DNA of 7,145 nucleotides from Candidatus Curtissbacteria bacterium RIFCSPHIGHO2_01_FULL_41_11 (GCA_001776335.1 MFAZ01000031.1:807-7951), one strand, 5' to 3'. Shown: positions 1 to 5,336, counted from the stretch's first letter. The notes: generated from the sequence alone by a model not told the origin. Program-made: numbers and translations.

Positions 1-1
1 C

Positions 2-15
2 CATATTCTACTCCT
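2..15 (-). promoter_or_regulatory. Shine-Dalgarno and start codon of a leftward gene cut by the left edge
   Basis: On the minus strand AGGAG (15 to 11) is followed by six bases and then ATG (4 to 2), an ideal Shine-Dalgarno layout. The coding sequence itself lies outside the window. A TATACT -10-like hexamer sits upstream at 42-47 without a well-spaced -35. It is the only clear Shine-Dalgarno sequence in this window, which contrasts with the other genes. Confidence 0.5.
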
Positions 16-64
16 TTTTCCCTAAAATTTCCTTTCACCTAAGTATAAACATCTTTAACCGTCA

Positions 65-134
65 ATTCATAACCCGTACCTCACACCTCATAATTCATAA
101 TTCAGGCTTCATACTTTATACTTCATAATCCACC
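65..134. repeat. Degenerate heptamer array, 10 units
   Basis: The spacer is ten consecutive 7-base units in unbroken phase. Typical units are attcata (65, 93), cctcata (86) and cttcata (107, 121), with diverged members such as acccgta (72) between them. It fills the gap between the leftward gene at the window edge and the 3' end of the PaaX-like gene. No gene or terminator is visible in it. Confidence 0.75.
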
Positions 135-139
135 CTCAA

Positions 140-667
140 TCACACTTTCCTAGCCGATCGGACTAATAAATGTGATTTACCCACATTATCAGATTCAATA
201 ACCAATACCCACTCTTCAACTTTTAAATCACGAACCAATTGCCTGATTTGCTCTGTCAAGGGTTTTTTCGTAGCCCACACAGACTTTTGCCAAGGCGCAA
301 ATCCCCACTCTTTGAGTTTCAACCTTAAAGCACTTCTAATTTTTCGATGCTTCTCCGGAATATCAAAGATCACAAACCTCCAGAATCCGTCCCAGTTCAG
401 ATCATCCTCTCCTTTATTTTTTAGTACCCAATCCCGGCCTGCTTCTGTCAGTCTTAAAATAACCTTTTCACCATCAACAATTTTTTCCACCATCCCCTTT
501 TTCCTTAAACGCGACAGGGATGTCGAAAGAGCCGATTTATTAAAATAATCAGGACCATACCAAACAAAACGCCTTGGGTTTTCGTAAAATTCGGCAAACA
601 TTACAGCTCCGTCTATGGATTTCTCCAAAGCAAGCAATATCGCATCTTTTAATCTATTCTTAACCAT
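140..667 (-). CDS. PaaX-like winged-helix / Cas2-like fold regulator
   Basis: From the chosen ATG this is a 175-residue protein. The N-terminal half reads as a winged helix (about residues 5-80, with a recognition-helix-like stretch SALSTSLSRLRKKG). The C-terminal half (about 94-160) has the WRFVIFDIPEKHRKIRSALR and WGFAPWQKSVW motifs of PaaX C-terminal / Cas2-like ferredoxin domains. In databases such CPR proteins are often labelled CRISPR-associated Cas2, but no cas1, other cas gene or CRISPR array is present here, so a DNA-binding regulator is more likely. The frame extends upstream to an ATG at 742 and a GTG at 769. I prefer 667 because a TTGACA-N18-TACTAT promoter ends exactly six bases before it, the 769 start would leave only 16 bases to the divergent gene, and 175 residues is a plausible length. 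The stop is TGA. Its target is unknown; the divergent PEGA gene is the obvious candidate. Confidence 0.8.
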   Translation of the reverse strand: MVKNRLKDAILLALEKSIDGAVMFAEFYENPRRFVWYGPDYFNKSALSTSLSRLRKKGMVEKIVDGEKVILRLTEAGRDWVLKNKGEDDLNWDGFWRFVIFDIPEKHRKIRSALRLKLKEWGFAPWQKSVWATKKPLTEQIRQLVRDLKVEEWVLVIESDNVGKSHLLVRSARKV

Positions 668-673
668 AACAGA

Positions 674-703
674 ATAGTAGCCAATCGGATGTAAAAGTGT
701 CAA
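674..703 (-). promoter_or_regulatory. Promoter of the PaaX-like gene, leaderless geometry
   Basis: On the minus strand a perfect -35 TTGACA (703-698), an 18-base spacer and a -10 TACTAT (679-674, 4/6 to consensus) are followed by six bases and then ATG at 667. The expected transcription start is the A of the start codon. There is no Shine-Dalgarno sequence. If the true start were 742 or 769, this motif would be internal and fortuitous. Confidence 0.5.
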
Positions 704-785
704 CTTAAAATTTAAATCCTTCCCCACTTCCAACTTTTCCATTACTCTGTTAAAATTCGCACAAGTCACTTATTCACTAAACCAT

Positions 786-2009
786 ATGCCTAATCTTGCC
801 AAAAACCGCGTCACCTTTAGTGCAATTGCCGCCTTCCTTATATTAGCTGTCGCAGTGGCTGCAATATTTTGGGCCCGGGGCTTCAAACCGGATCTCAAAA
901 ATGGCAAAATCGAAAGAACTGGCCTGATAGTTGCAACATCAATTCCGACAGGCGCCCAGGTCTACCTCGACGATCGTCTAACCTCCGCAACCAACACCAA
1001 TATCGGTTACCTGGATCCCAAAACCTACAGAATCAGAATCGAAAAAGACGGTTATACCTCTTGGGAAAAAGAAATCTTGGTACAGGCCGATTTGGCAACT
1101 GAAATCAAAGCACTTCTTTTTCCTGTCGCACCAGAAATAAAACCTCTTTCAACTACCGGTGCACATAATCCGACACTTTCCCCTGATGGCGGACAAATAG
1201 CCTACGGTGTCACAGGAGAAAGAGGCGGCGCATACATTCTTTCCATGGGCGATAGACCATTTCCATTCAGACAAGACGTACGACAGCTGACACAGAACAG
1301 AGGCACAATCGATTATTCAAAAGCCACTTTTATCTGGAGCCCGGATTCAAATCAAATTATAGCCCGCATAAAGGGACAAAACGATCAAATAATCTCCAAC
1401 TTATTACTTGAAGCCGGAAGGAGTAACCAGCAGCCAAATGACATTACAGCGTCTCTAAATGCAACTATTTCCGACTGGCAGCAACAAATTGATGCCAAAG
1501 ATCAGACTCGGGTAATTCCGGTTCCCGATGAAGTTAAGAGTGCAACTGCAGGCGCACAAACTGCCAGCCCCTCGCCAAGTCCAAAAACTAGACAATCGCC
1601 AAGCGACTTATCACTTACCACTTCTCACTTATCACTTAACTATTTCCCCACCGGCCTGATGCTATCTCCGGACGAAGAAAAAGTTTTGTACAAAAATAAG
1701 GAAAATAAATATAAAGTTTATGATCTCAAAACCAAGAAAGAATTTACATTACCTGATTTTTCCGACTTCATCAACATCTCATGGTATCCAGACTCAGCTC
1801 ATCTGGTTGTCGCCCAAAAAGACTTAATTTCGATTATCGAAACCGATGGGACTAACAAAATGACCGTTTATTCTGGAAATTTTGAAAACCCGGATCAGCC
1901 AGCTGGCGGAGTCTTCGCCCATCCTTCAGGCACCAGGCTGATAATCTTGACTACCCTAACACAAACAGAAGGAAGCCCTCCAAACCTCTACAGCATAAAT
2001 TTAAGATAA
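786..2009 (+). CDS. Membrane-anchored PEGA-domain / beta-propeller protein
   Basis: 407 residues. A short basic N-terminus is followed by one transmembrane segment (about 12-30), so the rest is probably extracytoplasmic. A PEGA domain covers about 44-115 (SIPTGAQVYLDD, then KDGYTSWEKE). The remainder carries beta-propeller/TolB-like blade motifs: NPTLSPDGGQIAY (128-140), FIWSPDSNQIIA (182-193), LMLSPDEEKVLY (291-302), ISWYPDSAHLVVAQ (331-344) and VFAHPSGTRLIIL (377-388). The series of blades is interrupted by a polar, helical stretch (about 200-246) and a Ser/Pro/Thr linker (251-287). That linker contains a DNA heptamer array like the intergenic ones (residues 274-285). PEGA domains are linked to surface-layer or envelope functions; the exact role is unknown. 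No Shine-Dalgarno is seen. TAAAAT at 751-756 with a weak TTCCAA at 728 is a possible promoter. The gene converges on the small pilin. Confidence 0.8.
   Translation: MPNLAKNRVTFSAIAAFLILAVAVAAIFWARGFKPDLKNGKIERTGLIVATSIPTGAQVYLDDRLTSATNTNIGYLDPKTYRIRIEKDGYTSWEKEILVQADLATEIKALLFPVAPEIKPLSTTGAHNPTLSPDGGQIAYGVTGERGGAYILSMGDRPFPFRQDVRQLTQNRGTIDYSKATFIWSPDSNQIIARIKGQNDQIISNLLLEAGRSNQQPNDITASLNATISDWQQQIDAKDQTRVIPVPDEVKSATAGAQTASPSPSPKTRQSPSDLSLTTSHLSLNYFPTGLMLSPDEEKVLYKNKENKYKVYDLKTKKEFTLPDFSDFINISWYPDSAHLVVAQKDLISIIETDGTNKMTVYSGNFENPDQPAGGVFAHPSGTRLIILTTLTQTEGSPPNLYSINLR
1606..1640 (+). repeat. Heptamer array inside the PEGA/propeller gene, 5 units
   Basis: Five contiguous heptamers starting with actt: acttatc at 1606 and 1627, acttacc at 1613, acttctc at 1620 and acttaac at 1634. 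It encodes the low-complexity stretch at residues 274-285, rich in Leu, Ser and Thr. The unit acttatc also occurs, on the opposite strand, in the array at the small-pilin leader. Confidence 0.8.
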
Positions 2010-2077
2010 TAGATACTGGATTATAGATTATGGACCTATAGTCTAAAATCTGAAGTCTATAGTCTAACGTCTAACTA
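2007..2077. repeat. Degenerate heptamer array between convergent genes
   Basis: Four units at 2007-2034 (taataga, tactgga, ttataga, ttatgga), a one-base slip at 2035, then six units at 2036-2077 (ctatagt twice, ctaaaat, ctgaagt, ctaacgt, ctaacta). The array starts just inside the stop codon of the PEGA gene and ends on the stop codon of the small pilin. No stem with a T-run, so no standard terminator, is visible between these convergent genes. Confidence 0.75.
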
Positions 2078-2602
2078 CGGATTTGTCACGCACCAGTTTC
2101 TGCTCGCCTGGGGAGTACAAGTAAGACCCGTAAGATCCGGATCATTGGTATTTTCCAAATATGCCGATAAAACATAACTATTCACTCCTGACCGCGTATA
2201 GTAATAGCCGGGTCCAGAAGGCTGGTTTACAGTATCTTTAGGTAATTGCTGCATATAAGTTATCGAATTGCAGGTGAAAGCAGGACTGTTATTCCAGATA
2301 AATCCCGTGACACCATCGCAACTTATTTTGCCCGAAACAGAAGGCGGATATTGCCCGTTCACCTGATAATAATTCTCCAGTGCCTGCTGAACTGCCTTCA
2401 GGTCAGACTTTCTCTTACCGTCTCTGCCCTTCATCTGTGCATTTCTCCACGAAGTAGTAGCCGAAGCAACCAAAATAGCAATTATGGTGATAACAACAAG
2501 AAGCTCGATCAAAGTGAAGCCCCGCTTCACTTTGAAGTGATAAGTGATAAGCAGAGCTTTTCTGCGAATAAGTGATAAGTGATAAGTCAATCTGAACCTC
2601 AT
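2075..2602 (-). CDS. GspG-like type IV pilin / pseudopilin
   Basis: 175 residues from the first ATG. The class III signal is clear: KRG, cleavage after Gly28, then FTLIELLVVITIIAILVA with Phe at +1 and Glu at +5 of the mature protein, followed by the hydrophobic assembly helix. An alpha-helical segment (GRDGKRKSDLKAVQQALENY) and YQVNGQYPPS match GspG-like pseudopilins. The C-terminal part (YYYTRSGVNSYVLSAYLEN, four cysteines) would be the beta-sheet with possible disulfides. It is exported to the membrane, cut by a prepilin peptidase and assembled into a pilus or pseudopilus. The start is uncertain: ATG 2602 has TAAAGT six bases upstream (leaderless geometry), but residues 6-22 are mostly encoded by a heptamer array, and an in-frame GTG at 2528-2530 would give the canonical short leader MKRG. 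It lies downstream of the larger pilin, probably in one operon. Confidence 0.85.
   Translation of the reverse strand: MRFRLTYHLSLIRRKALLITYHFKVKRGFTLIELLVVITIIAILVASATTSWRNAQMKGRDGKRKSDLKAVQQALENYYQVNGQYPPSVSGKISCDGVTGFIWNNSPAFTCNSITYMQQLPKDTVNQPSGPGYYYTRSGVNSYVLSAYLENTNDPDLTGLTCTPQASRNWCVTNP
2509..2535 (-). other. Perfect 12-bp hairpin over the prepilin cleavage site
   Basis: On the minus strand TCAAAGTGAAGC, a GGG loop and GCTTCACTTTGA form a perfect 12-bp stem with a 3-base loop. It encodes the residues around the cleavage site (K-V-K-R-G/F-T-L) and contains the alternative GTG start in its first arm. The larger pilin has an equivalent hairpin at the same codons. Confidence 0.75.
2535..2590 (-). 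repeat. Heptamer array abutting the small-pilin hairpin, 8-unit phase
   Basis: In plus-strand reading the unit aagtgat occurs at 2535, 2542, 2570 and 2577, and aagtcaa at 2584. The middle 21 bases (2549-2569) hold a small hairpin (GCAGA/TCTGC at 2551-2565) but keep the 7-base phase. On the minus strand the unit is atcactt, which contains no stop triplet in any frame. The open frame through it is therefore not evidence that it is translated. Confidence 0.8.
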
Positions 2603-2603
2603 A

Positions 2604-2666
2604 ATTCCACTTTACACTAGTCACTATTCACTATGCACTAATCACTATGCACTAATCACTATGCAC
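2604..2666. repeat. Heptamer array between the two pilin genes, 9 units
   Basis: Nine contiguous units ending in CAC: attccac (2604), tttacac, tagtcac, tattcac, then alternating tatgcac (2632, 2646, 2660) and taatcac (2639, 2653). The alternation also makes a 14-base higher-order repeat. It fills almost the whole spacer between the stop of the large pilin and the start of the small one. Confidence 0.85.
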
Positions 2667-2678
2667 TCGTCCTCCGCG

Positions 2679-4412
2679 CTAGTCCGGCTTCAAACAGTAA
2701 TTGTAAATCTCCGATGGCGCCGAATCTTGGCATGTTGCAGATGAGCTGGTATTTACATCCTGATCATTGATATTTTCCAGGCCGGTCCAAAGTACATATG
2801 ACTGCCTATCAGCAGAAACAATATACATATAGGCACCGGCAGGCGTAAACGTCGGGGGTGGAGGCGGTGGCGGTGGAGGTGGAGGAGGCGTCGTTTCAGG
2901 AGTTGGCGTAGGAGTAGGTGTAGGTGTCGGCGTCGGTGTAGGACTAGGAACTGCACAGGTGATCGATTTTGGAGAGCCACCGACCAGAGGATTTGTTCCT
3001 CCGGCCGTATCCAAAGCGTAAATATATAACGGGTGAGGAGTACCCGTAAACAGAGCGGTTTCCGATGGATTAGAAGAACTGAATGCTACTGTATAGCCGT
3101 GAGTTCCGGTTATGCCGTATGCGGAATTGACGTCCGGACGGGAAGTGCTTGTCGGATAGGCACCCACAAAAGTACCGCTTCCGGTTGGTCCGTCTCGATA
3201 TACGTGCACGGTAACGCTGGTTGCGGGGCTGTTTGGGTCAAAAGCCCAGCCCCATGTTTGACAAGTAGGATTATCGACCGCGTCCTGGACTGCAATCGGG
3301 ATTTCGTTTGGTCCTCCGTCGTTCATTGTGTCCGTTATTTCGGTTGACGATAGAGCTCGATTATAGATTCTGACTTCGTCTAAGTATCCGGGAAAAAATG
3401 CCCCGCTTCCGTTTTGGCCGGCTCCGAATGTTACGTTAGAGCTCGATTGAGTGGCGTTCCATCCAAGACTAGCTGCAGTGATCGGAGAACCATTAACGTA
3501 AAGCTGGATTGTAGTCCCGTTTGATACACCTGCTATGTGATACCATGTACCGCTGGTTAATGCCGGTGTCAAAGCTTGGTAAACTGTTCCACCTGAATTT
3601 GAAGTATAGAAAGCAAGTGCAGAGCCCTCCACCTGAAAAAGCCAATCATATCCGCCGGGATCACTCCATCTTGTAATAGGTCTCCCGGTAACAGAATCGA
3701 ACTTAATCCAAAAAGATATTGTCATTGCCTGTCTTCTTGCAGGAATTCCTCCGATCGAGTTTAAATTTACGTAGTCATTTACTCCATCAAATCCGATTGC
3801 GTGCCCCGTATTAGTACTAATTGGCCAGGTCGGGCCGTTAAAAAGCGTGGCGTTATTTCCGTTTCCGCTGGCGTCAGACGTTGCAGTTCCGCTACCTTCA
3901 ATAAACGGCCAGTAACCAACCAAGCCATTCGTAGTAGCCGCAGCAACCTGGCCTTCATAATCGTCTTTCCCAAAAATACCCGCAAAAAAATTAAAAACGT
4001 TCTGGCTCAACTGTTTCGGGTCAATCGGCAGTTTTTTAATGTAAGTTGGAACCAGATCCGGAATCCAGTCGGTCGCTCCGACCGGAATATCACCCGAGAT
4101 AAAATCAGTCTGTGTATTTCCTAAGTCCAGAGGAGGATATTGTTTGTTATCCTGATAATAAAGAGCAAGTGCACCGGAAATAGAGTGCAGGTCCTGTTTC
4201 CTTTCGGTATCTCTCCCTTTTTGCCTTGCGTTGTTAAAAACGAAAGTTGTTCCGCCAAGCAAAACACCGATTATCGTAATAACTACCAAAAGCTCAACCA
4301 AAGTGAAACCCCGTTTCACTTTGAAGTGATTAGTGATTAGTGCATAGTGATTAGTGAGTTTTTTTGACTTTGCACTTTGCACTTTGCACTTTGCACTAAA
4401 TTTGTTGGGCAT
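2679..4412 (-). CDS. Large type IV pilin-like protein with inserted LamG domain
   Basis: 577 residues from the chosen ATG. In order: leader ending KRG/FTLVELL (cleavage after Gly35, Glu at +5); hydrophobic helix; GspG-like segment (RQKGRDTERKQDLHSISGAL, then YQDNKQYPP); a LamG/concanavalin-like domain at about 162-367 (GLVGYWPFIEGSGT at the start, GFDGVNDYVNL, LDEVRIYNRALSSTEI at the end); a second beta domain at about 370-486 (TWGWAFDPNSPATSVTVHVYRDG); a Thr-Pro repeat (seven TP), ETT and twelve Pro (488-520); then a C-terminal part (YMYIVSADRQSYVLWTGLENINDQD). That last part aligns with the C-terminus of the neighbouring small pilin. It reads as a pilin whose loop has been expanded by about 370 residues of adhesin-like domains. 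LamG domains often bind glycans or proteins, so adhesion is inferred. Start choices: ATG 4412, placed one base after the predicted transcription start; ATG 4421; or GTG 4317-4319, which gives the short leader MKRG. Confidence 0.85.
   Translation of the reverse strand: MPNKFSAKCKVQSAKSKKLTNHYALITNHFKVKRGFTLVELLVVITIIGVLLGGTTFVFNNARQKGRDTERKQDLHSISGALALYYQDNKQYPPLDLGNTQTDFISGDIPVGATDWIPDLVPTYIKKLPIDPKQLSQNVFNFFAGIFGKDDYEGQVAAATTNGLVGYWPFIEGSGTATSDASGNGNNATLFNGPTWPISTNTGHAIGFDGVNDYVNLNSIGGIPARRQAMTISFWIKFDSVTGRPITRWSDPGGYDWLFQVEGSALAFYTSNSGGTVYQALTPALTSGTWYHIAGVSNGTTIQLYVNGSPITAASLGWNATQSSSNVTFGAGQNGSGAFFPGYLDEVRIYNRALSSTEITDTMNDGGPNEIPIAVQDAVDNPTCQTWGWAFDPNSPATSVTVHVYRDGPTGSGTFVGAYPTSTSRPDVNSAYGITGTHGYTVAFSSSNPSETALFTGTPHPLYIYALDTAGGTNPLVGGSPKSITCAVPSPTPTPTPTPTPTPTPETTPPPPPPPPPPPPTFTPAGAYMYIVSADRQSYVLWTGLENINDQDVNTSSSATCQDSAPSEIYNYCLKPD
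2844..2945 (-). repeat. Thr-Pro / poly-Pro coding repeat in the large pilin
   Basis: Low-complexity DNA encoding seven Thr-Pro pairs, ETT and twelve prolines. The codons for Pro and Thr vary throughout, so the protein repeat is not a simple DNA microsatellite and has probably been kept by selection as an extended spacer between the adhesin-like domains and the C-terminal pilin part. Confidence 0.7.
4299..4323 (-). other. 11-12 bp hairpin over the prepilin cleavage site of the large pilin
   Basis: On the minus strand CAAAGTGAAAC, a GGG loop and GTTTCACTTTG give a perfect 11-bp stem, with a further U-G wobble pair possible in RNA. Compared with the small-pilin hairpin, one G-C pair is replaced by an A-T pair. 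Both changes are synonymous (Lys AAG/AAA and Gly GGC/GGT). Confidence 0.75.
4324..4400. repeat. Heptamer array at the large-pilin leader, 11-unit phase, unit flips
   Basis: 77 bases in continuous 7-base phase on the plus strand. The first five units are aagtgat, tagtgat, tagtgca, tagtgat and tagtgag (4324-4358). Seven T (4359-4365) follow, then gactttg, cactttg three times and cactaaa (4366-4400). The agtg core of the first half is complementary to the cact core of the second half, so the unit is effectively inverted across the T-run without losing phase. Confidence 0.8.
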
Positions 4413-4419
4413 TAATTTC

Positions 4420-4448
4420 ATTGTTCACTGTCAACTGTTCACTGTCAA
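4420..4448 (-). promoter_or_regulatory. Promoter of the pilin operon
   Basis: Minus strand: perfect -35 TTGACA (4448-4443), 17-base spacer, -10 AACAAT (4425-4420, 4/6). The predicted transcription start is A4413, one base before ATG 4412. A second TTGACA (4434-4429) results from the 14-base duplication. The layout and the bases after the -10 closely match the promoter before the gene at 7120. Confidence 0.5.
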
Positions 4449-4456
4449 CTGTAAAT
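4422..4456. repeat. Heptamer/14-mer tandem repeat between pilin operon and tRNA-Pro
   Basis: Units tgttcac and tgtcaac alternate twice (4422-4449) and are followed by tgtaaat. The repeat supplies both the leftward TTGACA -35 of the pilin operon and the TTCACT -35-like element of tRNA-Pro. Confidence 0.8.
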
Positions 4457-4465
4457 TGGTATAAT
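4438..4465 (+). promoter_or_regulatory. Promoter of tRNA-Pro
   Basis: A perfect -10 TATAAT (4460-4465) with an extended TGG in front (4457-4459), and a -35-like TTCACT (4438-4443, 4/6) 16 bases upstream. Transcription would start close to 4472, two bases before the mature tRNA. Confidence 0.65.
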
Positions 4466-4473
4466 TTCGGCGC

Positions 4474-4548
4474 CGGGGTGTAGTGTATCGGTAACACGCT
4501 ACGTTCGGGACGTAGAGACACTGGGTTCAATTCCCAGCACCCCGACCA
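4474..4548 (+). tRNA. tRNA-Pro (anticodon CGG)
   Basis: A complete cloverleaf. Acceptor stem CGGGGTG/CACCCCG is perfectly paired, with the C1-G72 pair and A73 discriminator typical of bacterial tRNA-Pro. D stem GTGT/ACAC, anticodon stem CTACG/CGTAG with loop TTCGGGA (anticodon CGG at 4506-4508, G37), five-base variable loop, T arm CTGGG/CCCAG with loop TTCAATT. CCA is encoded at 4546-4548. It decodes CCG. Confidence 0.96.
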
Positions 4549-4599
4549 GCGTAGGCATTTGACATAGCATCCGCCTCGTTTTAATCTTAAGGTATAACT

Positions 4600-4673
4600 A
4601 TAAACTCTAAACTCAAAACAAATTAGTTTCTGGTTTCCTGTTTCAAGTTTCTGGTTTCTAGTTTCAAGTTCGA
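4600..4673. repeat. Heptamer array upstream of the small TM gene
   Basis: Three units at 4600-4620 (ataaact, ctaaact, caaaaca), four odd bases, then seven units at 4625-4673: agtttct twice, ggtttcc, tgtttca, ggtttct, agtttca and agttcga. It fills the spacer between tRNA-Pro and the ATG at 4677. A TTGACA at 4559-4564 with TAATCT 17 bases on is a possible but weak promoter in front of it. Confidence 0.8.
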
Positions 4674-4676
4674 ATT

Positions 4677-4817
4677 ATGGAGAAGAAAAAAGCTCAGACC
4701 AACCAAAGCTTTAGCGACTTTTTAAAAGACCCTACGGTATCTCTCCTCATACTCGTCTTTGGCCTTATCACTCTCTTTTTTGCCATCCAGGAATTCACAA
4801 GTGCCATGGCATACTGA
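4677..4817 (+). CDS. Small single-pass membrane protein, 46 residues
   Basis: Runs from ATG 4677 to TGA 4815. A charged, polar N-terminus (MEKKKAQTNQSFSDFLKDP) is followed by a hydrophobic segment (about 21-38: VSLLILVFGLITLFFAIQ) and a short tail. The positive-inside pattern predicts a cytoplasmic N-terminus. There is no Shine-Dalgarno and no clear -10 at leaderless distance. I do not recognise a family. The protein-like composition and the following anchored orphan on the same strand make it more credible than the 74-codon frame on the opposite strand, which is largely a translation of the nonamer repeats. Confidence 0.55.
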   Translation: MEKKKAQTNQSFSDFLKDPTVSLLILVFGLITLFFAIQEFTSAMAY

Positions 4818-4827
4818 AATGAAAGGG

Positions 4828-4917
4828 TACCACGGGAATAAAGAGTACCACATGTAGCACGGGCTCTAAAAAAAATAAACTCGTGATACTCGTGATAACC
4901 TACCCACTCGTGATACA
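4828..4917. repeat. Degenerate nonamer array, 10 units
   Basis: Ten 9-base units in unbroken phase: taccacggg (4828), taccacatg (4846), tagcacggg (4855), cgtgatact (4882), cgtgataac (4891) and cgtgataca (4909), with diverged units at 4837, 4864, 4873 and 4900. It is the only array here whose period is nine instead of seven. The cgtgata units contain TG-N-TA words like extended -10 elements, and the last one is the predicted -10 of the next gene. Confidence 0.75.
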
Positions 4918-4919
4918 CT
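4892..4919 (+). promoter_or_regulatory. Putative extended -10 promoter of the 136-residue gene, leaderless geometry
   Basis: TGA followed by TACACT (4914-4919, 4/6 with extended TG) ends six bases before ATG 4926. GTGATA (4892-4897, 4/6) is a weak -35 16 bases upstream. There is no Shine-Dalgarno sequence. Confidence 0.35.
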
Positions 4920-4925
4920 TAAATC

Positions 4926-5336
4926 ATGGGTACCATTACTGAAAAACTCTATACCCCGGTTCTTCAACTCTCGATAGTGGCTTTAACCGGAGCCCTCGTC
5001 TGGTTTGCATTCATCTACTATCCAAAGGTGATCAACAACTACAAAACAGGAAATATTCCCAAACAGGCCTTCGTAAAACCCGTCTCCGCAACTAGTACCA
5101 AATTTCCCATAGAAACAGAAGCGTACAAAATAGTTTATGAAGAGGGGGCAAGCACATACTACGCTTTTGTTGAAGGTAGAAATCTTGACCAGTTTGTAAT
5201 CAATAAAAACAATGCGGAGCTGGCAATAAAAACTGCCCTCTCTCTGGAAAAAATTTGCAGTCTCAATATAGTCTATGCCTCAACTCAAAGAATAAAAGTC
5301 CCCCAGCAGTTTCAAGGCTCCTCCAGTTGCAGTTAA
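4926..5336 (+). CDS. Membrane-anchored protein of unknown function
   Basis: 136 residues. One hydrophobic segment (about 12-32) follows a short N-terminus, then about 100 residues that are probably outside the membrane. The soluble part has an alternating strand pattern (AYKIVYEEGASTYYAFVEGRN), a helical stretch (NNAELAIKTALSLEKICS) and a final strand (LNIVYASTQ), suggesting a small alpha/beta domain. Cys111 and Cys135 could pair. I recognise no family. Same strand as the small TM gene before it; tRNA-Arg and the sortase follow. The stop is TAA. Confidence 0.7.
   Translation: MGTITEKLYTPVLQLSIVALTGALVWFAFIYYPKVINNYKTGNIPKQAFVKPVSATSTKFPIETEAYKIVYEEGASTYYAFVEGRNLDQFVINKNNAELAIKTALSLEKICSLNIVYASTQRIKVPQQFQGSSSCS

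Noticed and set aside
2036..2077. Terminator between the convergent PEGA and pilin genes
   Set aside because: Only short 5-bp self-complementary words (tatag/ctata) exist, made by the heptamer units, and there is no T-run.
2604..2666. Possible CRISPR array
   Set aside because: Units are 7 bases without spacers, and no cas genes are present. The Cas2-like fold of the regulator at 140-667 is a PaaX-type protein, so CRISPR is not supported.
2753..2980. Minus-strand frame rich in His, Leu and Arg within the large pilin
   Set aside because: It is the shifted frame of the Thr-Pro and poly-Pro codons of the large pilin and has biased composition only for that reason.
3033..3347. 104-codon plus-strand frame opposite the large pilin
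   Set aside because: It is antisense to the second beta domain of a clear gene and has no recognisable domain or start signal.
4694..4918. 74-codon open frame on the minus strand
   Set aside because: Its first half is a translation of the nonamer array (YHE repeats) and the rest is antisense to the more protein-like 46-residue frame.
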